Origin: Pyrrhoderma lamaoense
Taxonomy: Eukaryota > Basidiomycota > Agaricomycetes > Hymenochaetales > Hymenochaetaceae
Direction: 5' to 3'
Assembly (NCBI GenBank): GCA_002794735.1
Contig: NBAZ01000018.1
Location: 62,001-126,000, forward strand
Length of the DNA stretch: 64,000 bases
Part shown: positions 9,663 to 24,117 of the stretch, in pieces
How positions within the stretch are numbered: position 1 is the first letter of the stretch
How the letters are laid out: the number at the start of each line of letters is the position of its first letter
The notes under the pieces: generated by a model
Seen by the model: the letters and a program-made list of their open reading frames with translations, nothing else
Told to the model about the DNA's origin: nothing
Database searches by the model: none
Made by a program: the position numbers and the translations under genes

Positions 9663-11868
9663 ATGGGAGCTCGTTTCTCTCGCCCAGACTCTAAGCGACG
9701 CTCTTCCTCGCGCTCTCCATCTTCCAATTCCTCAAATGTACCACCTCCACCTCCAGTTCAGATGAAGGAACTCAAAGAAGGAGAATTCGTCGGATCTCTG
9801 GATTGTGGAACAACTTCAGTCCGCTTCATAGTTTTCGATGCAGCAGCACGCATCGTTGCCCAGCATCAACTCGAGTTCCCTCAGTATTATCCTCATCCGG
9901 GTTGGCATGAGCATGACGTAGACGAGATCCAAAAGGTAAGCGAAATATGTATCGAGAAAGCCTGTCAACAGCTTGAGGAGAACGGGTGGGCAAAGAGAAG
10001 CGTTAAAGTTATCGGTGGGTTCTGGAGTTCTTCCATGTTCCGGCGAAGATAGAAGTTGTTCCTTACATGTGATTACTATTCCATAGGTATCACGAACCAG
10101 CGGGAAACAGCTGTGGCTTGGGACCGTAAAACAGGAAAAGCCCCTCTGCAGAGCTATCGTCTGGGATGATGCACGCACTAGGGGCACTGTCGCTCACTTT
10201 CAGCATAAACTACGCACGGTAGGAATTGAAGTCTCACCCGGTGAATTCAAGAAAGGCGATGAAGGGGTGATCGCACTTCGTGATATGTAAGTCCCTTTCC
10301 TTACTCTCACACGATTTCTATTTTCTCTATCACATACATTGAAAGTTCTAAATTTACCTTTAACTCACTAGGACTGGTCTTCCTTTGTCCACGTACTTCT
10401 CTGCTGTTAAATTATGTTGGATGATTGACAATTGCGAGAGTGTACGAAGAGCCCATGGAGAAGACAACCTTTGCTTTGGAACAATCGAGACTTGGTTAGT
10501 CTATGTGAGCCTGATTACGCTTCTATAACCTAGATAAAATCTATATATACTCATGACATATTCCAGAACCTTACTGGTGGCGTCACTGCAAATCTTCATG
10601 TCACTGAGCCTACGAATGCCTCCCGGACATTACTCATGGATCTTAAGTCATTGACTTGGTCTACTTCTCTCCTTCAATTCTTCTCTCTCCGCCCATCAAT
10701 TCTTCCTAGACTTGTTAGTTCCTCTGAGGTTGTTGGTACAATAGCATCTGGTCCTTTGAAAGGTGTACGGATTGCGGGTCTTGTTGGAGATCAACAAGGG
10801 GCATTGGTGGGGAACAAATGTCTAAGGAAAGGGGAGGCGAAATGTACATACGGAACGGGCGCTTTCTTACTGTTTAACACAGGGAAGAAAATTGTGAGAA
10901 GCGAGCACGGATTATTGACGACTGTGGCTTATCAACCTGGGCCTGGAAAGAAGGCGTCGTATGCACTCGAAGGGTCAAGTAAGCTTTCATTAATGAATTA
11001 TATCAAAGTTAACTAGTGATTAATTTGGACATTTATAATTGCTCCTGCTACTGTAGTTGCTGTTGCAGGATCGGCGATTAATTGGTTACGAGATGGAATG
11101 GGCCTCATTAAGACTAGTGCAGAGGTTAATTCACTTGCGGGGAAGGTATCATCTACTGGTGGGGTCTATTTTGTGACAGCATTCTCGGGGCTACTAGCAC
11201 CGTACTGGGACCCAGGCGCAGCGGGCCTACTAATTGGCCTCACAAAATATACCGGTCCTGCTCATATCGCAAGGGCAGCACTAGAAGCGATTGGATTCCA
11301 GACAAGAGCGGTTATAGAGAGTATGCTTGGAGACGTAAAGAGCAAGGACGGAGATAAGGGGAGGGGGAGAGGGGAGTCTACGAGCTCGGAGTCTTCTCAA
11401 GCTTCTTCATCTACTTCTCCATCCGAAGCGGTGCCCGAGTCAGACGACATCGAATTTACTCACCTTAAGGTCGATGGAGGTGTAACTAACGGGGACTTAT
11501 GTATGCAGATACTTGCAGATGTTGGTGGATTCTCTGTTGTACGACCAGAGATGCGTGAGTCAACTGCATTAGGGAGTGCATTGTTAGCTGGTGCAGCTGT
11601 AGGTATGCATGGCTGGAACCTGGAACGTATTGGAACATTGAAAGATGTAAATGGAGAGGGCGTGCGGGTGTTCAATCCCAGTGAGGAAGGGATCGAGAGC
11701 CTGGATATCGAAAAAAATGTGGATGTTAAAGAAAGGAAGGGGGAGGAGGATGTAGTAGAAGAAGTGATACGAAGCGAAGCGAAAAAGCGTAGGGATGAGA
11801 GATGGGAAGGGTGGAAGAAGGCGGTTGAGAGAAGTTTAAGATGGGATTCAGCTTCAGAGGAGTATTGA
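9663..11868 (+). CDS. GUT1: Glycerol kinase (FGGY family), one single-base frame break
   Basis: It phosphorylates glycerol to glycerol-3-phosphate using ATP, for glycerol catabolism. Exons are 9663-10014, 10087-10286, 10372-10504, 10567-10978 and 11057-11868. Recognisable parts are the N-terminal ATPase-fold motif [36 protein letters not shown], the signature-like [20 protein letters not shown], and the C-terminal [10 protein letters not shown] with [12 protein letters not shown]. The start ATG at 9663 gives a Ser/Arg/Pro-rich leader of about 30 residues beginning MGARFS, which fits an N-myristoylation motif; this is unusual for the family. A Ser-rich, charged insert lies near 11340-11450 and an acidic/basic extension follows the FGGY core. 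The frame breaks in exon 2 at GGAAAAG (A-run 10136-10139); one A fewer restores [13 protein letters not shown]. All other exons join cleanly, so a base-count error is more likely than a pseudogene. Confidence 0.9.
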
Positions 11869-12629
11869 ACATTACTTATTGGATTATTATTTGTCTTGTC
11901 TTTTGGTTTTTTTATCGTTTGGGTCAAATCTGGGTTTGTTATGGAAGCAAGGAATGCTTACCTTTTACTACACTTTTGCTACACTTTTACTACTTTTTGA
12001 GGATAACTTCATATACTACCCACAATGCATAGTTAGATGATAATAAGTATAACATTGTACCACAGATTAATAAAGTATCACTCGTAAAGTTGTGTGGATA
12101 GCGAAGGTAATATATCTGAGCCCTAGAGAACTTTCCAATACAACTTCGCTATGTGCACAAATATAAAAAAACAACCACAAACACTGATGAATCAAATATC
12201 AATCAGTCACTCCTGCCAGTATTGAGCTTGATTGACATGATGATAAAAGTTTGATACACCCAATAGATTATCTAGGAACAGTTGATGGAAAATACCCCGT
12301 AATTACAAAGACACAACATAAACTAAGAAAGAAACAACAACACTATCCATCGTAAAGAAGAGTTGTACTGAGATTTTACTCACATTTTGTGGATGTACGC
12401 ATTTTCTATTGTATTTTTAGGCATGATAATAGATATTATCTTACTTTAAGACCCCTACGTAGCAAAAAATTTGAAAAACAATATAAGATGCAGTCTGAAT
12501 GATTGATCAACCTGAGGAAAACTGATGAGAGTGCATTGAAATCGGAACTTCACGGGAGTATAATTAACCTTGAGTCAAGGAGACAGATACTAATTAAAGT
12601 GATATAAAAGAAAGTCCCTAAGGAACATA
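11869..12629. other. Intergenic region, convergent between glycerol kinase and surface-protein copy 4
   Basis: This is the 3' flank of two convergent genes, T-rich just after the glycerol kinase stop and AT-rich thereafter. I see no gene or repeat. Confidence 0.4.
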
Positions 12630-13832
12630 CTAAATTGCATATCCAGGAAGAGTTTCCTGATCTTGAGCTTCTAGCCTTCCAACATGACTATTTAACCGAT
12701 CTATCTCTGCTTCGAGCAAAGCGAGTCGACGTGTAAGACCTTGCTCATGTCCTTGATCCCTTCTTTCCCCCTTATCAACCAACAGTTCTCCAGCACTATT
12801 TTCGTGGGTGATCCCTCTTCGATACAGAAAAGGGGAAATTTGACCATTATTATCGGTAACCGCATTGCGATTTAGGAGTGTCCGTCACCGGGTTCCAATA
12901 CATTGTGATTTACCATCACCCCAGAAAGGATATCTGTCCTTTCCGTTACATCTTGGTTGACAGGACGTAGCTTGTTCTTCCTGCGGCGAATATACAGAAA
13001 TCCGGTTATCAGCAATGCAAGCAAAAACGCTGTTCCCCCAATCACTGGCCCAACGACAGATGTATGTTTGCGTGGTGAGATGATTGTAGGTGTGACAGTC
13101 GATGTCAGGCTATTCCCTGACGATGGAGTGACAGTCGATGTCGGGCTATTCTCTGACAGTGATGTGGTAATAGAAACAGAATCTTCATCTTTACTTTGAG
13201 AATATAAGGCGAGAGTAACAAGTACATAAATATTGGATACTCACGTGTATACCATATTGTCGAATAGGACAAGTAAATCTCCAGTCTCTGATGTTCCAGC
13301 GGTTGATATCAGAATACTGTGTTGTATATTGTCTAGACCTTCGTTGACATATACCGGAACTGAATAGTTAAAGTCAGTGGTATTTAGTGGCTCGTGTACG
13401 AATGATTTTATCCCAGTATCATCGTTGTCTAAGATGAAAGTTACATTGGTGAGTGTTGATGTAAAGTTGAGCTGGTTTGCAAGTATAAAGAAAACATATA
13501 CGGCTGTGCCTTCAAAGCATGGTACTTCAGCTAACCCAGTTCTCAAGCCAATTCGTCCACATACCTGTAAAACTAGCTGAGATGGTCAATGGATCCGTAC
13601 CGACAATCCAAGTAGCATCCCTCCAAGTTCTACTAACAGTCTTAGCCGGGTCTAAGTGTACATGGCAACTTGTGCATACGGATCCGTGTTGAAAATGTCC
13701 TGGGGGGCTATACTGGGGCGTAGCTCCAGTTGTTAGATCTCCAAACTCGTCATCTATAGTGACGTTTTGCGGAATACCAATACAGTAGCGAGAAATGAAA
13801 GAGAATGCCAGTACAAGAGATAATATCTCCAT
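12630..13832 (-). CDS. Single-pass surface protein, family copy 4 (divergent; tail frame unresolved)
   Basis: This diverged family member has the same three-exon plan: 13565-13832, 13245-13509, then from 13193. It has a signal peptide, a CxxC in SVCTSCHVH and the junction FTG|GTAVYVFFILAN. The stalk contains two copies of a short SPTSTVT-like repeat. A transmembrane helix follows, then a basic IRRRKNK anchor. In the reference frame the protein stops at about 12873. A second frame then carries the family coiled coil (RRLALLEAEIDRLN) and the end ETLPGYAI, finishing at 12630. Two explanations fit. One is a missing base at about 12882-12888. The other is an extra 74-nt GT-AG intron from the GGTGAC near 12889 to an acceptor after a pyrimidine tract near 12815. 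The other copies have no intron there. Confidence 0.75.
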
Positions 13833-15285
13833 TCAAGTAGTGGTGACAGAGGGAAGTAGTAATTACGATGATGCGCAGACGAAGCTATAGTGATGCTGTG
13901 CAGGATGAAGAGACCTACTACGTTTTGAGTGTGGACTCCTCGGAGCGCGCATATAGCACGATTCAATCGAAACTGATAGTATCATTCACCAGCGCATGCT
14001 ATTCAAGTTAGTGTATTGCCTCATAGCAAAATAGCCTAGCTCTTTCGGTTAATAGTATATTATAACATTGAAGTAGTATAAGTATGATACATCCATTGAC
14101 TTTCTGTCTATGGATCGAGTGGGTAGGGTAGAAAGTAAAGACAACAGAGATAAGTAAGAGCCGGTGGTAAAGCAATCTGACGCCGGAGTTTTTCGACTTT
14201 AAATAAAACTCTTTGCAACGAAGTCTATTGATACTAAACGGCGATGATGGTAAGTTCAAAAAACAATAAGAGCCGGAAAGATAGAGTAACTGTGTATCTT
14301 TGAGAATAAGAATAATTATGAAACTGCTGCGGGCGTGAAAATAAAAAAAGACATTGTCAGGAGAAACAAGAGGACTTAGTTTAAGCTTACTAATCGAGAA
14401 GGTTTTCGTCTTTGATCCCGAATTATATAAATAGCTCATCAGGTCATAGAATTGTCTATAATTAATAGTAAGAGTTTTATCTTTATCATCCATTTCCACG
14501 CATGTCTTAGATTTGGGTTTTTTTTGATACTGAAGTGCAGACAAACCTCTCACAGTGAATATCCCTATACCGGATAACCGCATTGAATCGTAATTTTCAT
14601 TATCCGTGATGATGATTATATAATGAGTATCTTCAAATAGAGAATAGAGAATAAATGGTTATATAAGGTTTCTCAATATGAAAGGTTTACCAAGGGTAAG
14701 GGTCCTTTTATTCGTAATAAACGTGGCTTGATTGATACAAGCTAGTATAGATTCTGAGAAAATTCTAAGATAGATTGTTACTGAATTTGCTTCAGATTAC
14801 TCGTCAACTTACTCATGTCGCCTTTGTATCATCTTTTTAGCTATCAGATATACTGACTGTGTATGTGTAATACAAGAGGAGTATTCGCTAGTAATCTTAT
14901 CAATTGACCACGTAACAATCATTTAATTAGATGAATCTCATAATGGATCAATTTTATCACCTCCGCGAGTCATTGTTAAAGGTTTGACTGTAGTAAGTTC
15001 TCGGGCAAATTAAAAGTGAGTTGTACAATAAATTTGAAATATCAATATTATGATAATCGATATCAGGAATTCAAAAGCTATAAAAACTGTTGTCTAGATT
15101 ATGACATTCTCCTTCTATCCAAGCTTTGCTAGTTTTGCATCCTAAAGCCTTATACATGCGAATAGAAAATTAACAACCAAATCCTTCTATACAGTTACAA
15201 CACTGTAATCTGTATGGGTTATAAAAAAACGAATGTACTGCATTGATTAAATCAATGGCTTTCAGTGCGCATTGTGCCTAGTCAC
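13833..15285. other. Intergenic region between surface-protein copy 4 and the metallophosphoesterase
   Basis: This AT-rich region has a single long ORF on the minus strand (listed separately at low confidence). 14600-15280 shows nothing recognisable. Confidence 0.4.
14008..14583 (-). CDS. Unassigned 191-codon ORF, doubtful
   Basis: This is an uninterrupted reading frame starting with MRLSGIGIFTVRGLSALQY. It has a polar first half and a Leu/Ile/Phe/Ser-rich second half. I recognise no domain. The sequence contains a GTAAGC and a CTAAG-like segment, so at most the first 70 or so codons might be an exon. Composition after that is what a random reading of AT-rich DNA would give. It could be a lineage-specific small gene or chance. 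Confidence 0.15.
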   Translation of the reverse strand: MRLSGIGIFTVRGLSALQYQKKPKSKTCVEMDDKDKTLTINYRQFYDLMSYLYNSGSKTKTFSISKLKLSPLVSPDNVFFYFHARSSFIIILILKDTQLLYLSGSYCFLNLPSSPFSINRLRCKEFYLKSKNSGVRLLYHRLLLISVVFTFYPTHSIHRQKVNGCIILILLQCYNILLTERARLFCYEAIH

Positions 15286-16394
15286 TCAAATAATAATAAG
15301 TGTAGCATTACGTCTCAAACTATCCGTGTTTCTCATTAACGACGCCGAGTTTACAACAGTAGTGAAGCCCTTTTCTTTACTGTCGGCTGGGACCCTCACA
15401 GCTATTATCTCCTTCACTTCATATTCTGGAACGAGAGGCGGCTCGGAAGGAGCAGGAGACGTTGTTGACGGGCGCTGGCTGACATCGTTGTCCCGAGGAG
15501 ATCTGGAGAGATGTCCCGCAAGGGCTTCCGGTAAGAGCTTATTAAGTGACCTGGACATACCACGACGTAAACGCGAGGGCATATCAGAAGTGAATATGCC
15601 CACCCGTTTTCTAGTATAGCATGCAATAAACTTTGCTGATTTCTCAGGAGTTTCCCCCCAGTTTATTATCTCGGAGCCTCTACCAGTGTGTATATGTCCA
15701 CATATCAGCAGCTGTGGCTTTACTTTCCAGCAAGCTTGTCTCAGCTTTAAACATCCCAGTCTCTTTTCACGTTCATCACAAAGATCAAATGGAGGACAAT
15801 GTGTAACAAGAATGTCAACGTTATTAGGGATACTTCCCCAGACGTCCTCCTTTGTATTCTGTTCATATGTGAATGCATATGACTTTTTACTATGTCTCGG
15901 AGATTTTGAGCTCCCGTATATTCTCAATTTTCTACCTTAACCATAACTTCCGTGAGTCTATTTTCGAGAAAAATCAATTTGGATATTTCTTTGTGATTCT
16001 TTCCACTACCTCCGGTTTTGTAAGAGCGATATCGTGGTTGCCACCTATATAAAAGACAAACTTGAAATGCTTTGTAACATCTTTAATCCATTGTAAACTG
16101 TCTTCTAGCTCTTCCTCAGTCCCGTTAGCAGTGAGATCGCCTGCGTGAATAAAGATATCTCCTTTCGTCCTAGGCAGTGGATTCGTAATTTCTTTATGCA
16201 AGCTGTGCGTATCAGAGATTGCGAGGATAGTAATATCTTTTTGTACAGGATGATCTGTTCTTGTTGTTAGCAGATTCCTTGGGCTGAAAAAGTCTTCTAG
16301 ATGTAGGTGCCTGAGGGGATGTAGAATGTATCGTTGGTGGGCTTTTAGGCCTGGACGCAGAAACTTTTCGCAGAAGCTTTGAATTAGGAGCCAT
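15286..16394 (-). CDS. Calcineurin-like metallophosphoesterase (MPPED type), three frame breaks
   Basis: This is a metal-dependent phosphohydrolase of the fungal MPPED/UPF0046-like group; the substrate is unknown. Metal-binding motifs are in order: ISDTHS (D-x-H), HAGDLT (GD), IGGNHDIAL (GNHD), VTHCPPFDLCD and LLICGHIHTGRG (GHxH). The C-terminal third is a Ser/Pro/Arg-rich extension ending at 15286. The frame changes three times: in the A5 run of the coding strand at 16238-16242, near 15976-15980, and near 15935-15936. Each can be fixed by one base in a short run, giving K-D-I-T-I-L, P-N-L-I-F-L-E and V-K-G-R-K-L-R. The start is the ATG at 16394 (MAPNSKLLRK), but another frame in this region, with an LHPLRHLHLEDFFSP-like reading, also resembles the usual N-terminus. 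The 5' end is therefore uncertain. Three breaks in 1.1 kb leave genuine decay possible. Confidence 0.75.
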
Positions 16395-17647
16395 AAACCA
16401 GTATGAGTGAAATCCGAAAACTATGAATCGCAAATGTGGTACTTTATATGTTTGATCAAGCTTAGAGATTGCAAGTTCTCAGATTTGTTTTGCATTTTAT
16501 AAGGATGCGAAATCTATAATTTTTGCTTAAATTCTATTCCTGAGTGTATAACTAGCGTTTAAATCACAATCTGAACGATGTTTGCTTCTTTGCCTTTTTA
16601 CTGCATCACCATATTTAACTTTGCCCATTAATTTCGATTCATTTTCTCTGCGAGCGTCTAAGAACTGAAGCTTTCTTTGTTCTTATTTTTGCAAGGTTAC
16701 TGATAAGGATGGAAGTATTACGATAATAAAGTACTACAGACTTCTTCTGGTATAGCTACTGAAGCAACGCAAAAGTGGGAGCTTCTACATACATGTACCT
16801 AGTTGTTATCGATAATCATAGCTCGATCCAACTCCCTAAGTATGATATTCAGATAAGCAGAATGGACTGCGTTAAGACGTGAGATAAGCCTGGCTGGTAT
16901 GCACCTCGCATGGAGAACGGATACGGGTTTGTAGATAGGGAGCCGGTCATTGAGAGAAAACTTTGTAACGGGAAAATCGGCATAATAGTGCATACTTTGT
17001 TGTGTTTGCACATGTGTGTTCATGTGGCTTGCCATGAGAGCCAATCAGACACTTGGGTAATTTGCGTTACTTTCTGTGCATGTGATTATGAAGGTAAAGC
17101 ATCTATCAGGTGATTTTCCACTGGTGCAAGGATGTTGGTAGTCTTTGTTATGATAAAGATTTAAAGTTTCAATCGGATGAGAGGTGACTATACTAAGATG
17201 AAGTGAAGTCTAGTATCGAGTCGAAAGCAAAACGTAGATGAATAATGTAGTATTTCTAAAGAACGAGGCCAATACTATAAAGCTAGGTTTTGCTATTATT
17301 TTAGGATCAAAGTTCTAATAAATACTCTAGTAGGACCTAGAAAAGGAAATAATACTATGACATACTGCTAATGGTAGAACGAGATGAACAATGAAGAACA
17401 TCTCTTTTTAGCCTAACATAGTAAGTAGCCTACTACTTGTCAAGTTGTAAGTTTCCAGAATAATAGCTCGAAATCCGGAGGTGCATTACGACAACTTTCC
17501 CTTACAGGGACCTAGGGCTCTTCACAGGAACAGAGAAGATGACTATCTTATACATAGTGCAGAGTTCTATCAGAAGAAGTACTGGTCAAAGACCATAATA
17601 CATGTTAAGAATACAGTAGATAAAGAGACCGGTGGTATAGAGAGAAC
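16395..17647. other. Intergenic region between metallophosphoesterase and surface-protein copy 5
   Basis: It is AT-rich with only short, unconvincing ORFs on either strand. I see no repeat or gene. Confidence 0.4.
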
Positions 17648-19111
17648 CTATAAGTTTTCGGTGGTGTAGTAGTCCGGTGGTGGTTCCTCTCCGTTGTGAA
17701 GTTGAGTTTGCCCGTTGAGCCGTGCGACCTCCGCTTCGAGTGTCGCTATTCGATCCATGAGAGCATGCTCGGGATCAACTCTTTGACTTCCGCTATTGCT
17801 ACTTGATCCTCCCGCTTGGCTTCGGTTCATAGAAGACGGGGCTATGGACTCTAAGAGTGAGGCTTTTTCGGATAGTGCCTTTAATCTGTCACTATCAACC
17901 CGATCTTCGTCTCCGTTTCGGATGATGAGGCCCAAATTAGCTTGGCTCAAACTTCCGGGGCTGTTTGCCGAGAGGTTTGCGGACGAGTCGTTCATGGCGT
18001 GAGTATTAGAAAGGATTTGTCTGGACGGTGCGATTGCGTCGGCGGTCGCAGTAGTCGCAGTAGAAGGATATATACGTTCGGAGGCACCACTAGAGCTCGG
18101 TACGCCATTTGAGTTTTCTGGAGTCGTTACCGGTAAGAACGATGATCTCTCATCAGTATAAGGTACCATATTCCGACCCCTACGCCCATCGTTGTTATGT
18201 CCTTGATGGTAGTCAATCATATCAAAGGGTCGAGCGGTAGCCATCTCCTCTTGATGGATTAACATATCATTGCGCTTCCTCTTTCGTCGACGAAGGAGAA
18301 AGACTATAGCGAGTCCGATCAAGATGACCACAACTGCAGCAACTACTCCACCTGCGATGGCCCCAGTATTAGAGCTGCTACTTGATGTTTGATCGGTCGT
18401 TCCTGAGGAAGTAGCTGATGCTATGGCAGATGTTGCTGAAGACGTGGTGGTGTCCTCAGTGCTAAAACCAAATAATTGAATACATACAACTATGAAGACG
18501 AGTATACAAAAGGAACTAACGTGTAAATCAACCTATCAAAAAGTATCAATGAGTTGCTGGTTGTTCCAACGGCAGATATTACGATCGTATGGTCTGTGTT
18601 GTCAAGCGATTTGTTAACATACGCTGCGTAGTCATAGACGTAGTCTGTGCTGGATGTAGGCTCATGTACGAAGTGTCCTACAACGCTTCCGTCAATTGTA
18701 AAGGACATATTTGTTAAAGTCGTTGCACCCGTTACTGTGTTAGCTAGTATAAAATAAGCGTACACAGCCGTTCCTGTACAATCCATAAGTAAATTACTAT
18801 CTGTGTTGGATTATATTGTACTTGCCTGTGAAACTGATAGTGATAGTATAGGCTTCATCATTCGTCGCCCAAGTCGAATCGTGCCAAGTACCGTCAAATG
18901 CATCCGCAGAGTTCGGTTGCACAAGACAGCCACTACACGTGTTACCCTGCTCCCATACTCCAGAGGGGGAATAAGTAGGCGTCGCTCCTGTTTTAGAGTC
19001 CCCCCGTTCATCATCGACGGTGACGTTAGTAGCCGCTTTGACCAGAGTTAAGGCATAAAATAGAATGGGCAAAGTGAGCATCCATCTATAATTCCTTCGG
19101 GTCCAAGTCAT
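17648..19111 (-). CDS. Single-pass surface protein, family copy 5 (intact, longest tail)
   Basis: This is an intact paralogue of 450 aa; exons are 18826-19111, 18521-18773 and 17648-18461. It has a signal peptide with a short basic leader, CxxC in NTCSGCLVQ, and FTG|GTAVYAYFILAN across intron 1. After the Ser/Thr stalk comes a transmembrane helix with preceding TGAIAGG and a strongly basic RRRKRKRN anchor. The cytosolic tail is about 200 residues, longer than in the other copies, Ser-rich and presumably disordered. It ends with a coiled coil (DRIATLEAEVARLNG) and a canonical PPxY motif in EEPPPDYYTTENL, which would suit binding by a Nedd4/Rsp5-type WW domain. Intron 1 has a GC donor (18825-18824), unlike the GT donors of the other copies. 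Sequence divergence suggests this is an older branch of the family. Confidence 0.85.
18824..18825 (-). other. GC splice donor, intron 1 of surface-protein copy 5
   Basis: The exon ends ...TTCACAG and the intron begins GCAAGT; the acceptor is GTACAG at 18774. Only this junction rebuilds FTG-GTAVY, which is conserved in all five copies. Confidence 0.8.
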
Positions 19112-20200
19112 AGTTAAAAAAAACTACAGCCTAGCCTTAGAGGGATAACCTCAACTTTGACCCAAGACCCCCGTACTAGAACCTCAGTTTTGTCGGCGGC
19201 CGCGCGGTAGATCAAAGTCTTTAGTTTAGAGTAAAAGCAGGTACTGTTGGATCCTTTATCCTACAGCCTCAGTAGGATTCTGCAAGTAGTCAGCGGTCAA
19301 TGATGAACGTATGTTTATATTAACTAATCATTATTAACAGAGCTTTCGCTTAGGCGAAAATCGCTAATGGAGTCAGTTATATCAGTAGACTAAACTATTT
19401 ATGATCCTTTTGATGAAATGTAGAGTACATGTACAGTACTGAGTTGGTTGCGTTGATCATTTCATCCGCAGCTACCGATCGCTCATATTAATATGCACAG
19501 GAGGGATGAGTGCATGTCCTCGTTTCTAAACTACATGCCATGTTACTGAATGTAAAGCCTCAGTCTCGGCAGCGAAAGAGCCATCACGACGCGTCTAACA
19601 AGCACCGGCTAGATAATCCGTAATCCGGAGAATTGACAAAATGAACTTCTATTCTTGGGACAATTTTACCTGGCTCAAATGAGTTTATGACTGAACCCCC
19701 ATGCAGAACACCGAACGGAACAACTTTACAAGTGCAACGCAGCGTTGCCACGTACCAAAATACTCACGGGTACAGATTTACACATTATTGGTTGCAGCTA
19801 ATCTACGGCTCGGAAGACGGCTTATGATGGAGGAGAAAGTAAGAGTATGAGGATATGCATTTATTGTTGATAAACATTAGGAACCGTCGGTTTCCTTGGA
19901 GTCGAAATAGCAAGGTTCGACATAGAAAATTAAAATTGGACGCGAGTAGCAAGGCGTGTGAGTAGAGAAGAGCAATGTTGTGTTCCGTGTTAGAGGATGC
20001 CGTACTCGGCTCTAAATACCGTCAATGCCAAGAGCTCCTACTTAATACTGAAACTATTTCAGTACACGCAAGGTCTACCGCACTCATTATACTCTCCCCG
20101 TCGCTCTTTCTCTCACCTCCATCTTCATTCTGGCATCTTCGTCCCGCTCGTGTAGAGCTTGACACTGCGTGTCAGCTCTCTCTTGCTTAGAGCATCTATA
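19112..20200. other. Divergent intergenic region between surface-protein copy 5 and GH47 mannosidase
   Basis: The last 110 nt before the mannosidase start are C/T-rich (about 20091-20140), as is common for fungal promoters and leaders. There is no other recognisable content. Confidence 0.4.
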
Positions 20201-22860
<2,660 letters not shown>

Positions 22861-23295
22861 ACCTAACCTTTCTCTGCCGTGGAATATACCTATCATTTTT
22901 AAGACCATCTACTTATATCATTATATCATTTCATAGGCCACTTGTGTGGTGATACCTTCCACCACCTGTTACAGGTATATTCAAACTAAATGCATCATAT
23001 CTTGAATTGCAACTGCTTTTTGATGTGTAGAACAATAATTATTTTCTTTCTTGCATTTTAATTAGCTATCATTTCATTTGTATAAAAATGACACCGAGGA
23101 TTAACAAGAGAATAAATGTATAAAATTGAAGTCGACCGGACAATAAACTCAAGTCTCAATCTACTCATAACGATGATGATTCATAATTGAGATTGACGTA
23201 CTTCCATATGAAGGATAAGTGTCTCACGTCACGAGGTCTGTCAGAGCGTGTCACTAGTGTAATAATTAGGTTCCCCACTTAAACTTTGACTCGTT
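22861..23295. other. Intergenic region between mannosidase and RPB4
   Basis: This is a short spacer in the same transcriptional direction as both genes. T-rich sequence follows the mannosidase stop; the RPB4 promoter must lie in the second half. No gene is seen. Confidence 0.4.
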
Positions 23296-24117
23296 ATGGC
23301 TACTCCTCGTCTTCACCGTAGGACCCAAGAACAAGACGAAGATGCATCGGTTCTCAAACTGGACCTGGTAAGCTACTATCTCACCTATCATACGACCGTG
23401 AAGTATAGAGTTATCCTAACAGTTTAACAAGAATTCAATAACGCTGGTTGCCTCCTTATTTCCGAAGTTCGTTACCTGCTGGAAAATCGTGATAAAGATG
23501 CGCCTGATACCGTGTACGTTTGCACCCCTTTTCTTACTCTTCCGATGCTTGTGTTGGTGCTAAGGAGTCGTACTATGTTTTTTGCTTTGTGAAATTTGCT
23601 ACTAATATTTTCTCTTTAGTGTGTATAATAAGACTCTAGAATACGTCAAGCAATTTGCGAAGTTTACGACTACGGACTCTGCTAGTATGGTTCGAGAGTG
23701 AGTTGATAATTCCTTTTTGTGTTATGCTAAATACTTCGCTAGTCGATGGGTTAGTTTCGGTCAGAAAAGTATGCTAATGTGGTGTTGTGGTTCTGTTCTT
23801 GTTTGTTGTGAATTAGGACTCTTCGAAGGGAGCCAGCCTTGACCCAGTTCGAGACTGCTCAAATAGCAAATTTGTGCCCCGTGGATGCCGAAGAAGCGAA
23901 GAGTATCATACCGAGGCACGTTTTCGTTTCTTCTTGCATATCAAGGAAAGTTATTGTTATGACATATGGCAATGCCTTTTCCCTGGTAGAACCCTACTAA
24001 GTTTTGGGAAAACCAGAAGCTGATGATTATAAATTTTTCAGTCTTCAAAAAATCGATGATGATAGGTTACAAGCTCTTTTAGATGAGATCCAGACGATGC
24101 GCAAGTTCCAGGGATGA
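23296..24117 (+). CDS. RPB4: RNA polymerase II subunit RPB4
   Basis: It forms the Rpb4/Rpb7 stalk of RNA polymerase II and also acts in mRNA export and decay. Five exons are seen: 23296-23367, about 23431-23513, 23620-23697, 23817-23915 and 24042-24117, giving about 135 aa. Recognisable blocks are SVLKLDL, FNNAGCLLISEVRYLLENR, VYNKTLEYVKQFAKF, LRREPALTQFETAQIANLCP, DAEEAKSIIP and LQALLDEIQTMRKFQ. Intron 4 has a GC donor (23916-23917). At the exon 1/2 junction the natural reading L-D-L-E-F-N-N needs one more G beside the acceptor at 23430-23432; as written it would read L-D-L-N-S and then fail. Because the gene is essential, a missing G in the assembly is the likely cause. It converges on PUS1 with about 185 nt between the stops. 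Confidence 0.88.
23916..23917 (+). other. GC splice donor, RPB4 intron 4
   Basis: The exon ends ATACCGAG and the intron begins GCACGT; the acceptor TTTTTCAG at 24041 continues as S-L-Q-K-I-D-D-D. The next GT downstream gives the wrong frame. Confidence 0.75.

Noticed and set aside
9663..11868. Glycerol kinase as a pseudogene
   Set aside because: There is only one break, in an A4 run, with every other motif and splice site intact. Similar breaks affect essential genes nearby.
12815..12889. An extra intron as established fact in surface-protein copy 4
   Set aside because: The pyrimidine tract before the acceptor is attractive. The donor (GTGACG) is weak and no paralogue has this intron, so a missing base is equally possible.
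14008..14583. 191-codon ORF as a confident gene
   Set aside because: It has no recognisable domain and a composition that looks like translated AT-rich DNA. It is listed only at low confidence.
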